Shown one piece after another: positions 54,378 to 64,000 of a stretch of DNA of 64,000 nucleotides (the stretch's first letter is position 1; each line of letters starts with the position of its first letter). The notes under the pieces were generated by a model that saw only the letters and a program-made list of their open reading frames with translations, ran no database searches and was not told the DNA's origin. The position numbers and the translations under genes were made by a program. Where the stretch lies: contig CM076999.1 in NCBI GenBank assembly GCA_039090855.1, forward strand, positions 113,087,072 to 113,151,071, written 5' to 3'. The stretch is from Macrothele yani (Eukaryota; Arthropoda; Arachnida; Araneae; Macrothelidae).

Positions 54378-57300
54378 CAGATCCTATGTAGAGGATTTTA
54401 GGAAGGGAGTGTCTGACCCCAGGTCTTCAACAACCCTTAGAAATAGGAAGCTAGGAGATTTTGGCTAGAGTGTCCGATAGGAAAGTGACACGGAAGCGAG
54501 GTAGAAGACGCCCTTATTTACTACCGGAGGGCCAGTACCTGTGGCCCGAGGGCTTAACGTGCCCACAATGCTCTTGTAGATCAGATCACATCATATGTAG
54601 AGGATTTTAGGAAGGGAGTGTCTGACACTAGGTCTTAAACAACCCTTAGAAATAGGAAGCTAGGAGATTTGGGCCAGAGTGCCCGATAGGAAAGTGACAC
54701 GGAAGCGAGGTAGAAGACGCCGTTATTTACTACCGGGGGGCCAGTACCTGTGGCCCGAGGGCTTAACGTGCCCACAATGCTCTTGTAGATCAGATCAGAT
54801 CATATGTAGAGGATTTTAGGAAGGGAGTGTCTGACACTAGGTCTTAAACGAGCCTTAGAAATAGGAAGCTAGGAGATTTGGGCTAGAGTGTCCGATAGGA
54901 AAGTGACACGGAAGCGAGGTAGAAGACGCCCTTATTTACTACCGGGGGGCCAGTACCTGTGGCCCGAGGGCTTAACGTGCCCACAATGCTCTTGTAGATC
55001 AGATCAGATCATATGTAGAGGATTTTAGGAAGGGAGTGTCTGACACTAGGTCTTAAACGAGCCTTAGAAATAGGAAGCTAGGAGATTTGGGCTAGAGTGT
55101 CCGATAGGAAAGTGACACGGAAGCGAGGTAGAAGACGCCCTTATTTACTACCGGGGGCCAGTACCTGTGGCCCGAGGGCTTAACGTGCCCACAATGCTCT
55201 TGTAGATCAGATCAGATCATATGTAGAGGATTTTAGGAAGGGAGTGTCTGACCCCAGGTCTTAAACAACCCTTAGAAATAGGAAGCTAGGAGATTTGGGC
55301 TAGAGTGCCCGATAGGAAAGTGACACGGAAGCGAGGTAGAAGACGCCCTTATTTTCTACCGGGAGGCCAGTACCTGTGGCCCGAGGGCTTAACGTGCCCA
55401 CAATGCTCTTGTAGATGAGATCAGATCATATGTAGAGGATTTTAGGAAGGGAGTGTCTGACCCCAGGTCTTAAACAACCCTTAGAAATAGGAAGCTAGGA
55501 GATTTGGGCTAGAGTGCCCGATAGGAAAGTGACACGGAAGCGAGGTAGAAGACGCCCTTATTTTCTACCGGGGGTCAGTTACTGTGGCCCGAGGGCTTAA
55601 CGTGCCCACAATGCTCTTGTAGATCAGATCAGATCATATGTAGAGGATTTTAGGAAGGGAGTGTCTGACCCTAGGTCTTGAACAACCCTTAGAAATAGGA
55701 AGCTAGGAGATTTGGGCCAGAGTGCCCGATAGGAAAGTGACACGGAAGCGAGGTAGAAGACGCCCTTATTTACTACCGGGGGCCAGTACCTGTGGCCCGA
55801 GGGCTTAACGTGCCCACAATGCTCTTGTAGATCAGATCAGATCATATGTAGAGGATTTTAGGAAGGGAGTGTCTGACCCCAGGTCTTAAACAACCCTTAG
55901 AAATAGGAAGCTAGGAGATTTGGGCTAGAGTGCCCGATAGGAAAGTGACACGGAAGCGAGGTAGAAGACGCCCTTATTTACTACCGGGGGCCAGTACCTG
56001 TGGCCCGAGGGCTTAACGTGCCCACAATGCTCTTGTAGATCAGATCAGATCATATGTAGAGGATTTTAGGAAGGGAGTGTCTGACCCTAGGTCTTGAACA
56101 ACCCTTAGAAATAGGAAGCTAGGAGATTTGGGCCAGAGTGCCCGATAGGAAAGTGACACGGAAGCGAGGTAGAAGACGCCGTTATTTACTACCGGGGGGC
56201 CAGTACCTGTGGCCCGAGGGCTTAACGTGCCCACAATGCTCTTGTAGATCAGATCAGATCATATGTAGAGGATTTTAGGAAGGGAGTGTCTGACCCCAGG
56301 TCTTAAACAACCCTTAGAAATAGGAAGCTAGGAGATTTGGGCTAGAGTGCCCGATAGGAAAGTGACACGGAAGCGAGGTAGAAGACGCCCTTATTTTCTA
56401 CCGGGGGCCAGTACCTGTGGCCCGAGGGCTTAACGTGCCCACAATGCTCTTGTAGATCAGATCAGATCATATGTAGAGGATTTTAGGAAGGGAGTGTCTG
56501 ACCCCAGGTCTTAAACAACCCTTAGAAATAGGAAGCTAGGAGATTTGGGCTAGAGTGCCCGATAGGAAAGTGACACGGAAGCGAGGTAGAAGACGCCCTT
56601 ATTTACTACCGGGGGTCAGTACCTGTGGCCCGAGGGCTTAACGTGCCCACAATGCTCTTGTAGATCAGATCAGATCATATGTAGAGGATTTTAGGAAGGG
56701 AGTGTCTGACCCCAGGTCTTAAACAACCCTTAGAAATAGGAAGCTAGGAGATTTGGGCTAGAGTGCCCGATAGGAAAGTGACACGGAAGCGAGGTAGAAG
56801 ACGCCCTTATTTACTACCGGGGGTCAGTACCTGTGGCCCGAGGGCTTAACGTGCCCACAATGCTCTTGTAGATCAGATCAGATCATATGTAGAGGATTTT
56901 AGGAAGGGAGTGTCTGACCCCAGGTCTTAAACAACCCTTAGAAATAGGAAGCTGGGAGATTTGGGCTAGAGTGCCCGATAGGAAAGTGACACGGAAGCGA
57001 GGTAGAAGACGCCCTTATTTACTACCGGGGGTCAGTAACTGTGGCCCGAGGGCTTAACGTGCCCACAATGCTCTTGTAGATCAGATCAGATCATATGTAG
57101 AGGATTTTAGGAAGGGAGTGTCTGACCCCAGGTCTTAAACAACCCTTAGAAATAGGAAGCTGGGAGATTTGGGCTAGAGTGCCCGATAGGAAAGTGACAC
57201 GGAAGCGAGGTAGAAGACGCCCTTATTTACTACCGGAGGGCCAGTACCTGTGGCCCGAGGGCTTAACGTGCCCACAATGCTCTTGTAGATCAGATCAGAT

Positions 57301-60300
57301 CATATGTAGAGGATTTTAGGAAGGGAGTGTCTGACCCCAGGTCTTCAACAACCCTTAGAAATAGGAAGCTAGGAGATTTGGGCTAGAGTGTCCGATAGGA
57401 AAGTGACACGGAAGCGAGGTAGAAGACGCCCTTATTTACTACCGGGGGGCCAGTACCTGTGGCCCGAGGGCTTAACGTGCCCACAATGCTCTTGTAGATC
57501 AGATCAGATCATATGTAGAGGATTTTAGGAAGGGAGTGTCTGACCCCAGGTCTTAAACAACCCTTAGAAATAGGAAGCTAGGAGATTTGGGCTAGAGTGC
57601 CCGATAGGAAAGTGACACGGAAACGAGGTAGAAGACGCCCTTATTTACTACCGGGGGGCCAGTACCTGTGGCCCGAGGGCTTAACGTGCCCACAATGCTC
57701 TTGTAGATCAGATCAGATCATATGTAGAGGATTTTAGGAAGGGAGTGTCTGACCCCAGGTCTTAAACAACCCTTAGAAATAGGAAGCTAGGAGATTTTGG
57801 CTAGAGTGCCCGATAGGAAAGTGACACGGAAGCGAGGTAGAAGACGCCCTTATTTACTACCGGGGGACAGTACCTGTGGCCCGAGGGCTTAACGTGCGCA
57901 CAATGCTCTTGTAGATCAGATCAGATTATATGTAGAGGATTTTAGGAAGGGAGTGTCTGACCCCAGGTCTTAAACAACCCTTAGAAATAGGAAGCTAGGA
58001 GATTTGGGCTAGAGTGCCCGATAGGAAAGTGACACGGAAGCGAGGTAGAAGACGCCCTTATTTACTACCGGGGGCCAGTACCTGTGGCCCGAGGGCTTAA
58101 CGTGCCCACAATGCTCTTGTAGATCAGATCAGATCATATGTAGAGGATTTTAGGAAGGGAGTGTCTGACCCCAGGTCTTAAACAACCCTTAGAAATAGGA
58201 AGTTCGGAGATTTGGGCTAGAGTGCTCTATAGGAAAGTGACACGGAAGCGAGGTAGAAGACGCCCTTATTTACTACCGAGTGCCGGTGGTCCGAGGGCTT
58301 AACGTGCCCACAATGCTCTTGTAGATCAGATCAGATCATATGTAGAGGATTTTAGGAAGGGAGTGTCTGACCCCAGGTCTTAAACAACCCTTAGAAATAG
58401 GAAGCTAGGAGATTTGGGCTAGAGTGCCCGATAGGAAAGTGACACGGAAGCGAGGTAGAAGACGCCCTTATTTACTACCGAGTGCCGGTGGTCCGAGGGC
58501 TTAACGTGCCCACAATGCTCTTGTAGATCAGATCAGATCATATGTAGAGGATTTTAGGAAGGGAGTGTCTGACCCCAGGTCTTAAACAACCCTTAGAAAT
58601 AGGAAGCTGGGAGATTTGGGCTAGAGTGCCCGATAGGAAAGTGACACGGAAGCGAGGTAGAAGACGCCCTTATTTACTACCGGAGGGCCAGTACCTGTGG
58701 CCCGAGGGCTTAACGTGCCCACAATGCTCTTGTAGATCAGATCAGATCATATGTAGAGGATTTTAGGAAGGGAGTGTCTGACCCCAGGTCTTAAACAACC
58801 CTTAGAAATAGGAAGTTCGGAGATTTGGGCTAGAGTGCTCTATAGGAAAGTGACACGGAAGCGAGGTAGAAGACGCCCTTATTTACTACCGAGTGCCGGT
58901 GGTCCGAGGGCTTAACGTGCCCACAATGCTCTTGTAGATCAGATCAGATCATATGTAGAGGATTTTAGGAAGGGAGTGTCTGACCCCAGGTCTTAAACAA
59001 CCCTTAGAAATAGGAAGCTAGGAGATTTGGGCTAGAGTGCCCGATAGGAAAGTGACACGGAAGCGAGGTAGAAGACGCCCTTATTTACTACCGGGGGCCA
59101 GTACCTGTGGCCCGAGGGCTTAACGTGCCCACAATGCTCTTGTAGATCAGATCAGATCATATGTAGAGGATTTTAGGAAGGGAGTGTCTGACCCCAGGTC
59201 TTAAACAACCCTTAGAAATAGGAAGCTGGGAGATTTGGGCTAGAGTGCCCGATAGGAAAGTGACACGGAAGCGAGGTAGAAGACGCCCTTATTTACTACC
59301 GGGGAGCCAGTACCTGTGGCCCGAGGGCTTAACGTGCCCACAATGCTCTTGTAGATCAGATCAGATCATATGTAGAGGATTTTAGGAAGGGAGTGTCTGA
59401 CCCCAGGTCTTAAACAACCCTTAGAAATAGGAAGCTAGGAGATTTGGGCTAGAGTGCCCGATAGGAAAGTGACACGGAAGCGAGGTAGAAGACGCCCTTA
59501 TTTACTACCGGGGGGCCAGTACCTTTGGCCCGAGGGCTTAACGTGCCCACAATGCTCTTGTAGATCAGATCAGATCATATGTAGAGGATTTTAGGAAGGG
59601 AGTGTCTGACCCCAGGTCTTAAACAACCCTTAGAAATAGGAAGTTCGGAGATTTGGGCTAGAGTGCTCTATAGGAAAGTGACACGGAAGCGAGGTAGAAG
59701 ACGCCCTTATTTACTACCGGGGGACAGTACCTGTGGCCCGAGGGCTTAACGTGCCCACAATGCTCTTGTAGATCAGATCAGATCATATGTAGAGGATTTT
59801 AGGAAGGGAGTGTCTGACCCCAGGTCTTAAACAACCCTTAGAAATAGGAAGCTAGGAGATTTGGGCTAGAGTGCCCGATAGGAAAGTGACACGGAAGCGA
59901 GGTAGAAGACGCCCTTATTTACTACCGGGGGGCCAGTACCTGTGGCCCGAGGGCTTAACGTGCCCACAATGCTCTTGTAGATCAGATCAGATCATATGTA
60001 GAGGATTTTAGGAAGGGAGTGTCTGACCCCAGGTCTTAAACAACCCTTAGAAATAGGAAGCTGGGAGATTTGGGCTAGAGTGCCCGATAGGAAAGTGACA
60101 CGGAAGCGAGGTAGAAGACGCCCTTATTTACTACCGGGGGGCCAGTACCTGTGGCCCGAGGGCTTAACGTGCCCACAATGCTCTTGTAGATCAGATCAGA
60201 TCATATGTAGAGGATTTTAGGAAGGGAGTGTCTGACCCCAGGTCTTAAACAACCCTTAGAAATAGGAAGCTTAGAGATTTGGGCTAGAGTGCCCGATAGG

Positions 60301-61541
60301 AAAGTGACACGGAAGCGAGGTAGAAGACGCCCTTATTTACTACCGGGGGCCAGTACCTGTGGCCCGAGGGCTTAACGTGCCCACAATGCTCTTGTAGATC
60401 AGATCAGATCATATGTAGAGGATTTTAGGAAGGGAGTGTCTGACCCCAGGTCTTAAACAACCCTTAGAAATAGGAAGCTGGGAGATTTGGGCTAGAGTGC
60501 CCGATAGGAAAGTGACACGGAAGCGAGGTAGAAGACGCCCTTATTTACTACCGGGGGGCCAGTACCTGTGGCCCGAGGGCTTAACGTGCCCACAATGCTC
60601 TTGTAGATCAGATCAGATCATATGTAGAGGATTTTAGGAAGGGAGTGTCTGACCCCAGGTCTTAAACAACCCTTAGAAATAGGAAGCTGGGAGATTTGGG
60701 CTAGAGTGCCCGATAGGAAAGTGACACGGAAGCGAGGTAGAAGACGCCCTTATTTACTACCGGGGGCCAGTACCTGTGGCCCGAGGGCTTAACGTGCCCA
60801 CAATGCTCTTGTAGATCAGATCAGATCATATGTAGAGGATTTTAGGAAGGGAGTGTCTGACCCCAGGTCTTAAACAACCCTTAGAAATAGGAAGCTTAGA
60901 GATTTGGGCTAGAGTGCCCGATAGGAAAGTGACACGGAAGCGAGGTAGAAGACGCCCTTATTTACTACCGGGGGGCCAGTACCTGTGGCCCGAGGGCTTA
61001 ACGTGCCCACAATGCTCTTGTAGATCAGATCAGATCATATGTAGAGGATTTCAGGAAGGGAGTGTCTGACCCCAGGTCTTAAACAACCCTTAGAAATAGG
61101 AAGCTAGGAGATTTGGGCTAGAGTGCCCGATAGGAAAGTGACACGGAAGCGAGGTAGAAGACGCCCTTATTTACTACCGGGGGCCAGTACCTGTGGCCCG
61201 AGGGCTTAACGTGCCCACAATGCTCTTGTAGATCAGATCAGATCATATGTAGAGGATTTTAGGAAGGGAGTGTCTGACCCCAGGTCTTCAACAACCCTTA
61301 GAAATAGGAAGCTAGGAGATTTTGGCTAGAGTGTCCGATAGGAAAGTCACACGGAAGTGAAGTAGAAATGGGGGAGGAAGACGCTATTATTTATAACCGG
61401 GGGCAGGTACCCGAGGTCCGACGGCTTAACGTGCCCATCCGACGCACGGCGGGTATTTAGTGGTTCGAACGTTCGTACCTGACCAGGATCGAATCTGAGG
61501 TCATCCCTATGGCAGTCACGAACGCTGACCACTAGGCTGCC
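54378..61541 (-). mobile_element. SINE6 with body expanded into a ~7-kb satellite
   Basis: A tRNA-like head at 61455-61541 (minus strand: ggcagcctagtggtcagcg A box; cagattcgatcctggtcagg B box) followed, leftwards, by one body and then about 33 tandem body copies. The whole is bracketed by caacgagaaact at 54366-54377 and 61542-61553, a 12-bp target duplication. So one retroposed SINE seems to have been amplified in place. Confidence 0.85.
54386..61250. repeat. 208-209 bp satellite array, about 33 units
   Basis: Unit begins atgtagaggattttaggaag and ends tgtagatcagatcagatcat. Starts are at 54388, 54597, 54806, 55015, 55223 and so on to 61249 (position of the shared g). Units are over 95% alike by eye. 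Variants include gccagagtg/gctagagtg, cttcaac/cttaaac, 'gaagttcgg...gctctat' (near 58200, 58815, 59640) and a shortened 'gagtgccggtggtccgag' form (near 58280, 58480, 58890). The outermost units (first, and last at 61250) share cttcaac and gattttggctagagtgtcc, as expected if the centre was homogenised. No ORF has meaning here. Confidence 0.96.
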
Positions 61542-61589
61542 CAACGAGAAACTAACACGGAGCACGCTGGCTTGTATATACACACCTCT

Positions 61590-62293
61590 GTACATCAGCA
61601 AGATACAACGCATGCACCGCACTGAAAGGTTAAGCATGCTTTACACAGAATGTATCAATAAAATGAAAATATGTCCAAATGGCAGTAAGTAAGTAATCAA
61701 AACATCTTTGCCATAGAAGAGGGATTCTGTAGCAGGTACCTCCAAGAAGTAGGCATGATTTGCAGAGTTTCTTCATTACAACCCTGTTCGGCAAAATCAA
61801 AAATATACAAACTGTCCCAAAAGATCACTGCAGTTTTAGTTCTCCCTGAGCACAATAATTTAACATCATTCCATAGTGGTAAATAATCACCTTTGTTGAC
61901 TGTTGGGGCTAAGGCCGTTGCGGAAGAATGGGTGCGAACATTGTATTTATGTTCGGTGATTCTCACCCCCGAGTGACCGAGAAGTTGATCCGATGTAGGC
62001 TGTCATTGTGATGGCGAGAACTAAAACTTGCAGTGCTCTTTTTGGTCAGTTTGTATATTTTTGATTTTGCCGAACAGGGCTGTAATGAAGAAACCCCGCA
62101 AATCATACCTGCTCCTTGGAGGTTCCTGTTGGAGAATCCCTCTTCCACCGCAAAGATGTTTTACTTACTGCCATTTGGATTATTTCTCTTTTCATGCATT
62201 TGCACATATTTTCATTTTATTGTTACTTTTTGTGTAAAGCATACTTAACCTTTTAATGCGGCGCATGCGTTGTATCTCGCTGATGTACAGAGC
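61590..62293. repeat. Inverted repeat of Penelope-like element 2
   Basis: Left arm about 61590-61835 and right arm about 62022-62293: the right arm reads SLYIFDFAEQGCNEETPQII in the plus strand, then gccatttggatt and gtaaagcatacttaacc, mirror of the left arm. Head-to-head, both 5'-truncated, like 46271-48485 but older (many differences). Confidence 0.85.
61697..61966 (-). pseudogene. Penelope-like GIY-YIG C-terminus, element 2
   Basis: 89 codons: MRITEHKYNVRTHSSATALA, NKGDYLPLWNDVKLL, TAVIFWDSLYIFDFAEQGCN. The EH(K/R)Y, PLWDN/PDWDN-like and (D/E)SLYI landmarks line up with the end of the GIY-YIG ORF in element 1 (NEHRYDLKM, IPDWDNAKI, FAESLYI), showing a related but distinct family. The upstream RT and the GIY-YIG core are missing. 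Confidence 0.7.
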
Positions 62294-62339
62294 AGTTTTT
62301 CTTTCAGGAATTTTGGAGCGGAGGGGAGGGGTGCAAATG

Positions 62340-62540
62340 GAACCTTAGAGGGGGCAAGTTTTCCATTTGTTATATATGTTATCGTTAAAGTATGAAATCC
62401 GTTATTTCATAGAATACCTAGTTATTTAATGAAATAACTGATCATGTCAGTTAAAGCGTAAAACTCACTTGTATTCTATGGTTTAACCAGTTATTTCATA
62501 GAATAACGATCTACACCCCGTTAAAGTGTAAAATAACCGA
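62340..62540. repeat. Direct and inverted 'gttatttcatagaat' cluster
   Basis: gttatttcatagaat occurs near 62400 and 62490. gttattt, aa, tgaaataac near 62431 is a near palindrome, and 'cgttaaagt' occurs three times. Possibly a MITE; the ends are not defined. Confidence 0.4.
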
Positions 62541-62579
62541 GTAAATAATCCCAAATTCAAAAAGCTCATACATGAGATT

Positions 62580-62737
62580 CTTCCGCGAATTCGCGGAATT
62601 CCGCTTTTTTCGGCATCATTTTGGTCATCCTCGAGGTCATTGCAAAAATGAAGAGAAAATTTTCAGAATTTTTTAGGGGGGTCGTTCTATAGAAAAATCC
62701 TTGAAAAAGCGGAATTCCGCGATTCCGCTTTTTTGTG
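62580..62737. repeat. Dense EcoRI-type palindromes
   Basis: ccgcgaattcgcgg (perfect 14-bp palindrome) and cggaattccg near 62583-62605; the mirror aaagcggaattccgcgattccgctttttt near 62705-62736. The two ends 'aattccgctttttt' and 'aaaaagcggaatt' are inverted, giving a ~150-bp element with a looped interior. Confidence 0.6.
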
Positions 62738-63089
62738 GTGTAAAAGAACTAAGCGCTTTCTAGCTGAGAGCGTTCTTTTTGGAGCAGGCGCTGGGGGCAA
62801 GAAGAAATGGAGGGTGGAGTCAGGAGCTCAATTCGTTTACTGCTGTCAACAATGGATGGGGTCAGTCACTTGAGCATCGCAGCGCGAAGGGTGGAAGCTC
62901 CGCCTACTTCGTGCTTTAGGGAAACTGCCGCAGCCCACGAGCCATTCCGTGTCTTGCGGGAAATCGCCACTCTGCATTCTATCCGTGACGTCATCGCCAG
63001 GAACTCTCTCTTGTAATTTGCGATGTATCCGAATGCGTTCCCACTTTTCTGAGATCGTTAGAGAATCGAAGTTCTCGTGAAATCTCTTT

Positions 63090-64000
63090 CTACAAAGGAC
63101 GCACATAAATTACGGAATCTCCGTAATTGCCAAAAATTATGGAATCTCCGTAATTATTACGGATTTCCCGGGATTACGGGTGACTAACAAAAAATTATGG
63201 ATATTCAGATTTTCGCTGTTATTAAGAAAGTTTTAATGGTTTTGTAAATAATCGATGAAAAGCCTCTGAATAAAGTTCGTAACACAGCCCTTAGTATCCT
63301 TTTTTTTTTTTTTTTTCTTCTGAGGTGGCGGAATTTGTTTTGTTTGTTCGAAAGTGTAAAAAAAAAAAAAAAAAAAAAAAGCACGGCACTAGGATTGCAT
63401 AAATCCGGCGTGCTTCTTTCGGCATGGCCCGCTATTACGTGATTCTTTCGCTGTGGCCCGAGATTACGTCGGCCTGAAGCATCTGAATAAAGTTCGTGAC
63501 GCAGCTTTCTTTTCTTAAATTCTCTTCCCCCCCCCCCCATCCCGAAGAGAAGGAATTTATTTTGCTTGTTTGAAAGCCAAGTGGAAAGGAAGCACGGCGC
63601 CGCGCCGGGATTACGTATAGGCATGGCGTGCTTCTTTTGCCGTGATCCGGAATTACGTTGGCTCGGACGTGCTTCTTTCTGCTGTGGCCCGGACTTGCGT
63701 CAGCCCGATGCCTCTGAAACAAGTTCGTGACGCACCTCTTTGTTTTCTTTTTTTCTAATGAGGAGGAATGTGTTTTGCTTGCTTGAAAACTTAGTGGAAA
63801 GAAAGCACGGCGCCCGGCCAGTATTACGTCGGCCTGAAGCTTCTAAACAAAGTTCGTGACACAGCTTTCCGTTGTTGTTTTTTTCTTTCTGAGGAGGAGA
63901 AATTGTTTTGCTTGTTTGAAAGCTAAGTGGAAAGGAAGCATGGCGCCACGCCGGAATTACGTAGGCCTGGCGTGCTTCTTTTGCCGTGATCCGGAATTAC
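63090..64000. repeat. Tandem array of ~130/215 bp units, runs off the window
   Basis: After short 'ggaatctccgtaatt' repeats (63100-63180), units marked 'gcctgaagc.tctgaa', 'aaagttcgtgacgcagcttt', 'ttgcttgtttgaaagc.aagt' and 'ggaagcacggcgcc' recur at about 63260, 63475, 63705 and 63830. Homopolymer tracts (T, A, C) separate modules. 'cgtgcttcttttgccgtgatccggaattac' type sequence recurs at 63630 and 63970. Confidence 0.75.

Noticed and set aside
56040..56234. Open frames across the satellite
   Set aside because: Only one unit happens to stay open; neighbouring units break it and there is no family signal.

Overview
This is a transposon-saturated stretch of a eukaryotic (metazoan) nuclear genome. 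It has spliced exons with GT..AG borders, tRNA-derived SINEs with poly(A) tails and target-site duplications (TSDs), RTE, jockey/CR1-like and Penelope-like retroelements, many Tc1/mariner relics, minisatellites and a 7-kb satellite. The repeat mix suggests an invertebrate. An arthropod, possibly a chelicerate, is a guess from the style of the Tc1 and RTE proteins and was not checked.

Host gene: four short exons on the + strand (17498-17644, 22339-22455, 38884-39063, 44796-44860) have acceptors and donors in mutually compatible phase. They read as one protein whose last visible exon opens a RING-type zinc finger (C-x2-C). I do not recognise the gene, and its two ends lie outside the window. 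So about 17-45 kb is mostly intron, and its repeats are intronic. The RING exon has a decayed tandem duplicate at 44267-44336.

Layout. 1-10.4 kb: two families of long elements built of ~145-160 bp units (called A and B here), with a GGAC microsatellite and terminal hairpins like Helentron/DINE-1 elements; a palindromic TTAA-flanked MITE (P); a flanking module (F); a Tc1 relic; a hAT-like element; SINEs. 10.4-17 kb: tandem duplications, a Tc1 relic, a decayed mobile-element ORF of unknown family, and another B element. 17-26.5 kb: first two exons, minisatellites, a Tc1 copy with an intact DDE triad but a broken start, and a four-level nest of insertions. 26.7-30.2 kb: a nearly complete RTE (BovB-like) LINE with two frameshifts. 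30-38.6 kb: A elements, a 47-bp minisatellite of about 55 units with a 9-unit higher-order repeat, a LINE 3' end, and a mariner. 38.9-45 kb: third exon, two SINE-based foldbacks, a second RTE copy inside another LINE, and the RING exon. 46.2-48.5 kb: head-to-head inverted Penelope-like elements with hammerhead-like motifs. 48.6-54 kb: Tc1 relic, minisatellite, and A/P/F elements. 54-62.3 kb: a second Penelope-like foldback split by a SINE whose body has expanded into about 33 tandem copies. 62.3-64 kb: palindromic and tandem sequence running off the end.

The most notable points are the SINE-to-satellite expansion bracketed by one 12-bp TSD, the hammerhead-like motif at matching places in two Penelope-like families, the shared end architecture of A and B, and a filled/empty site pair for the P MITE. 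No prokaryotic, CRISPR, viral or toxin genes were seen. Several terminal coordinates are estimates to within about 10-20 bp.
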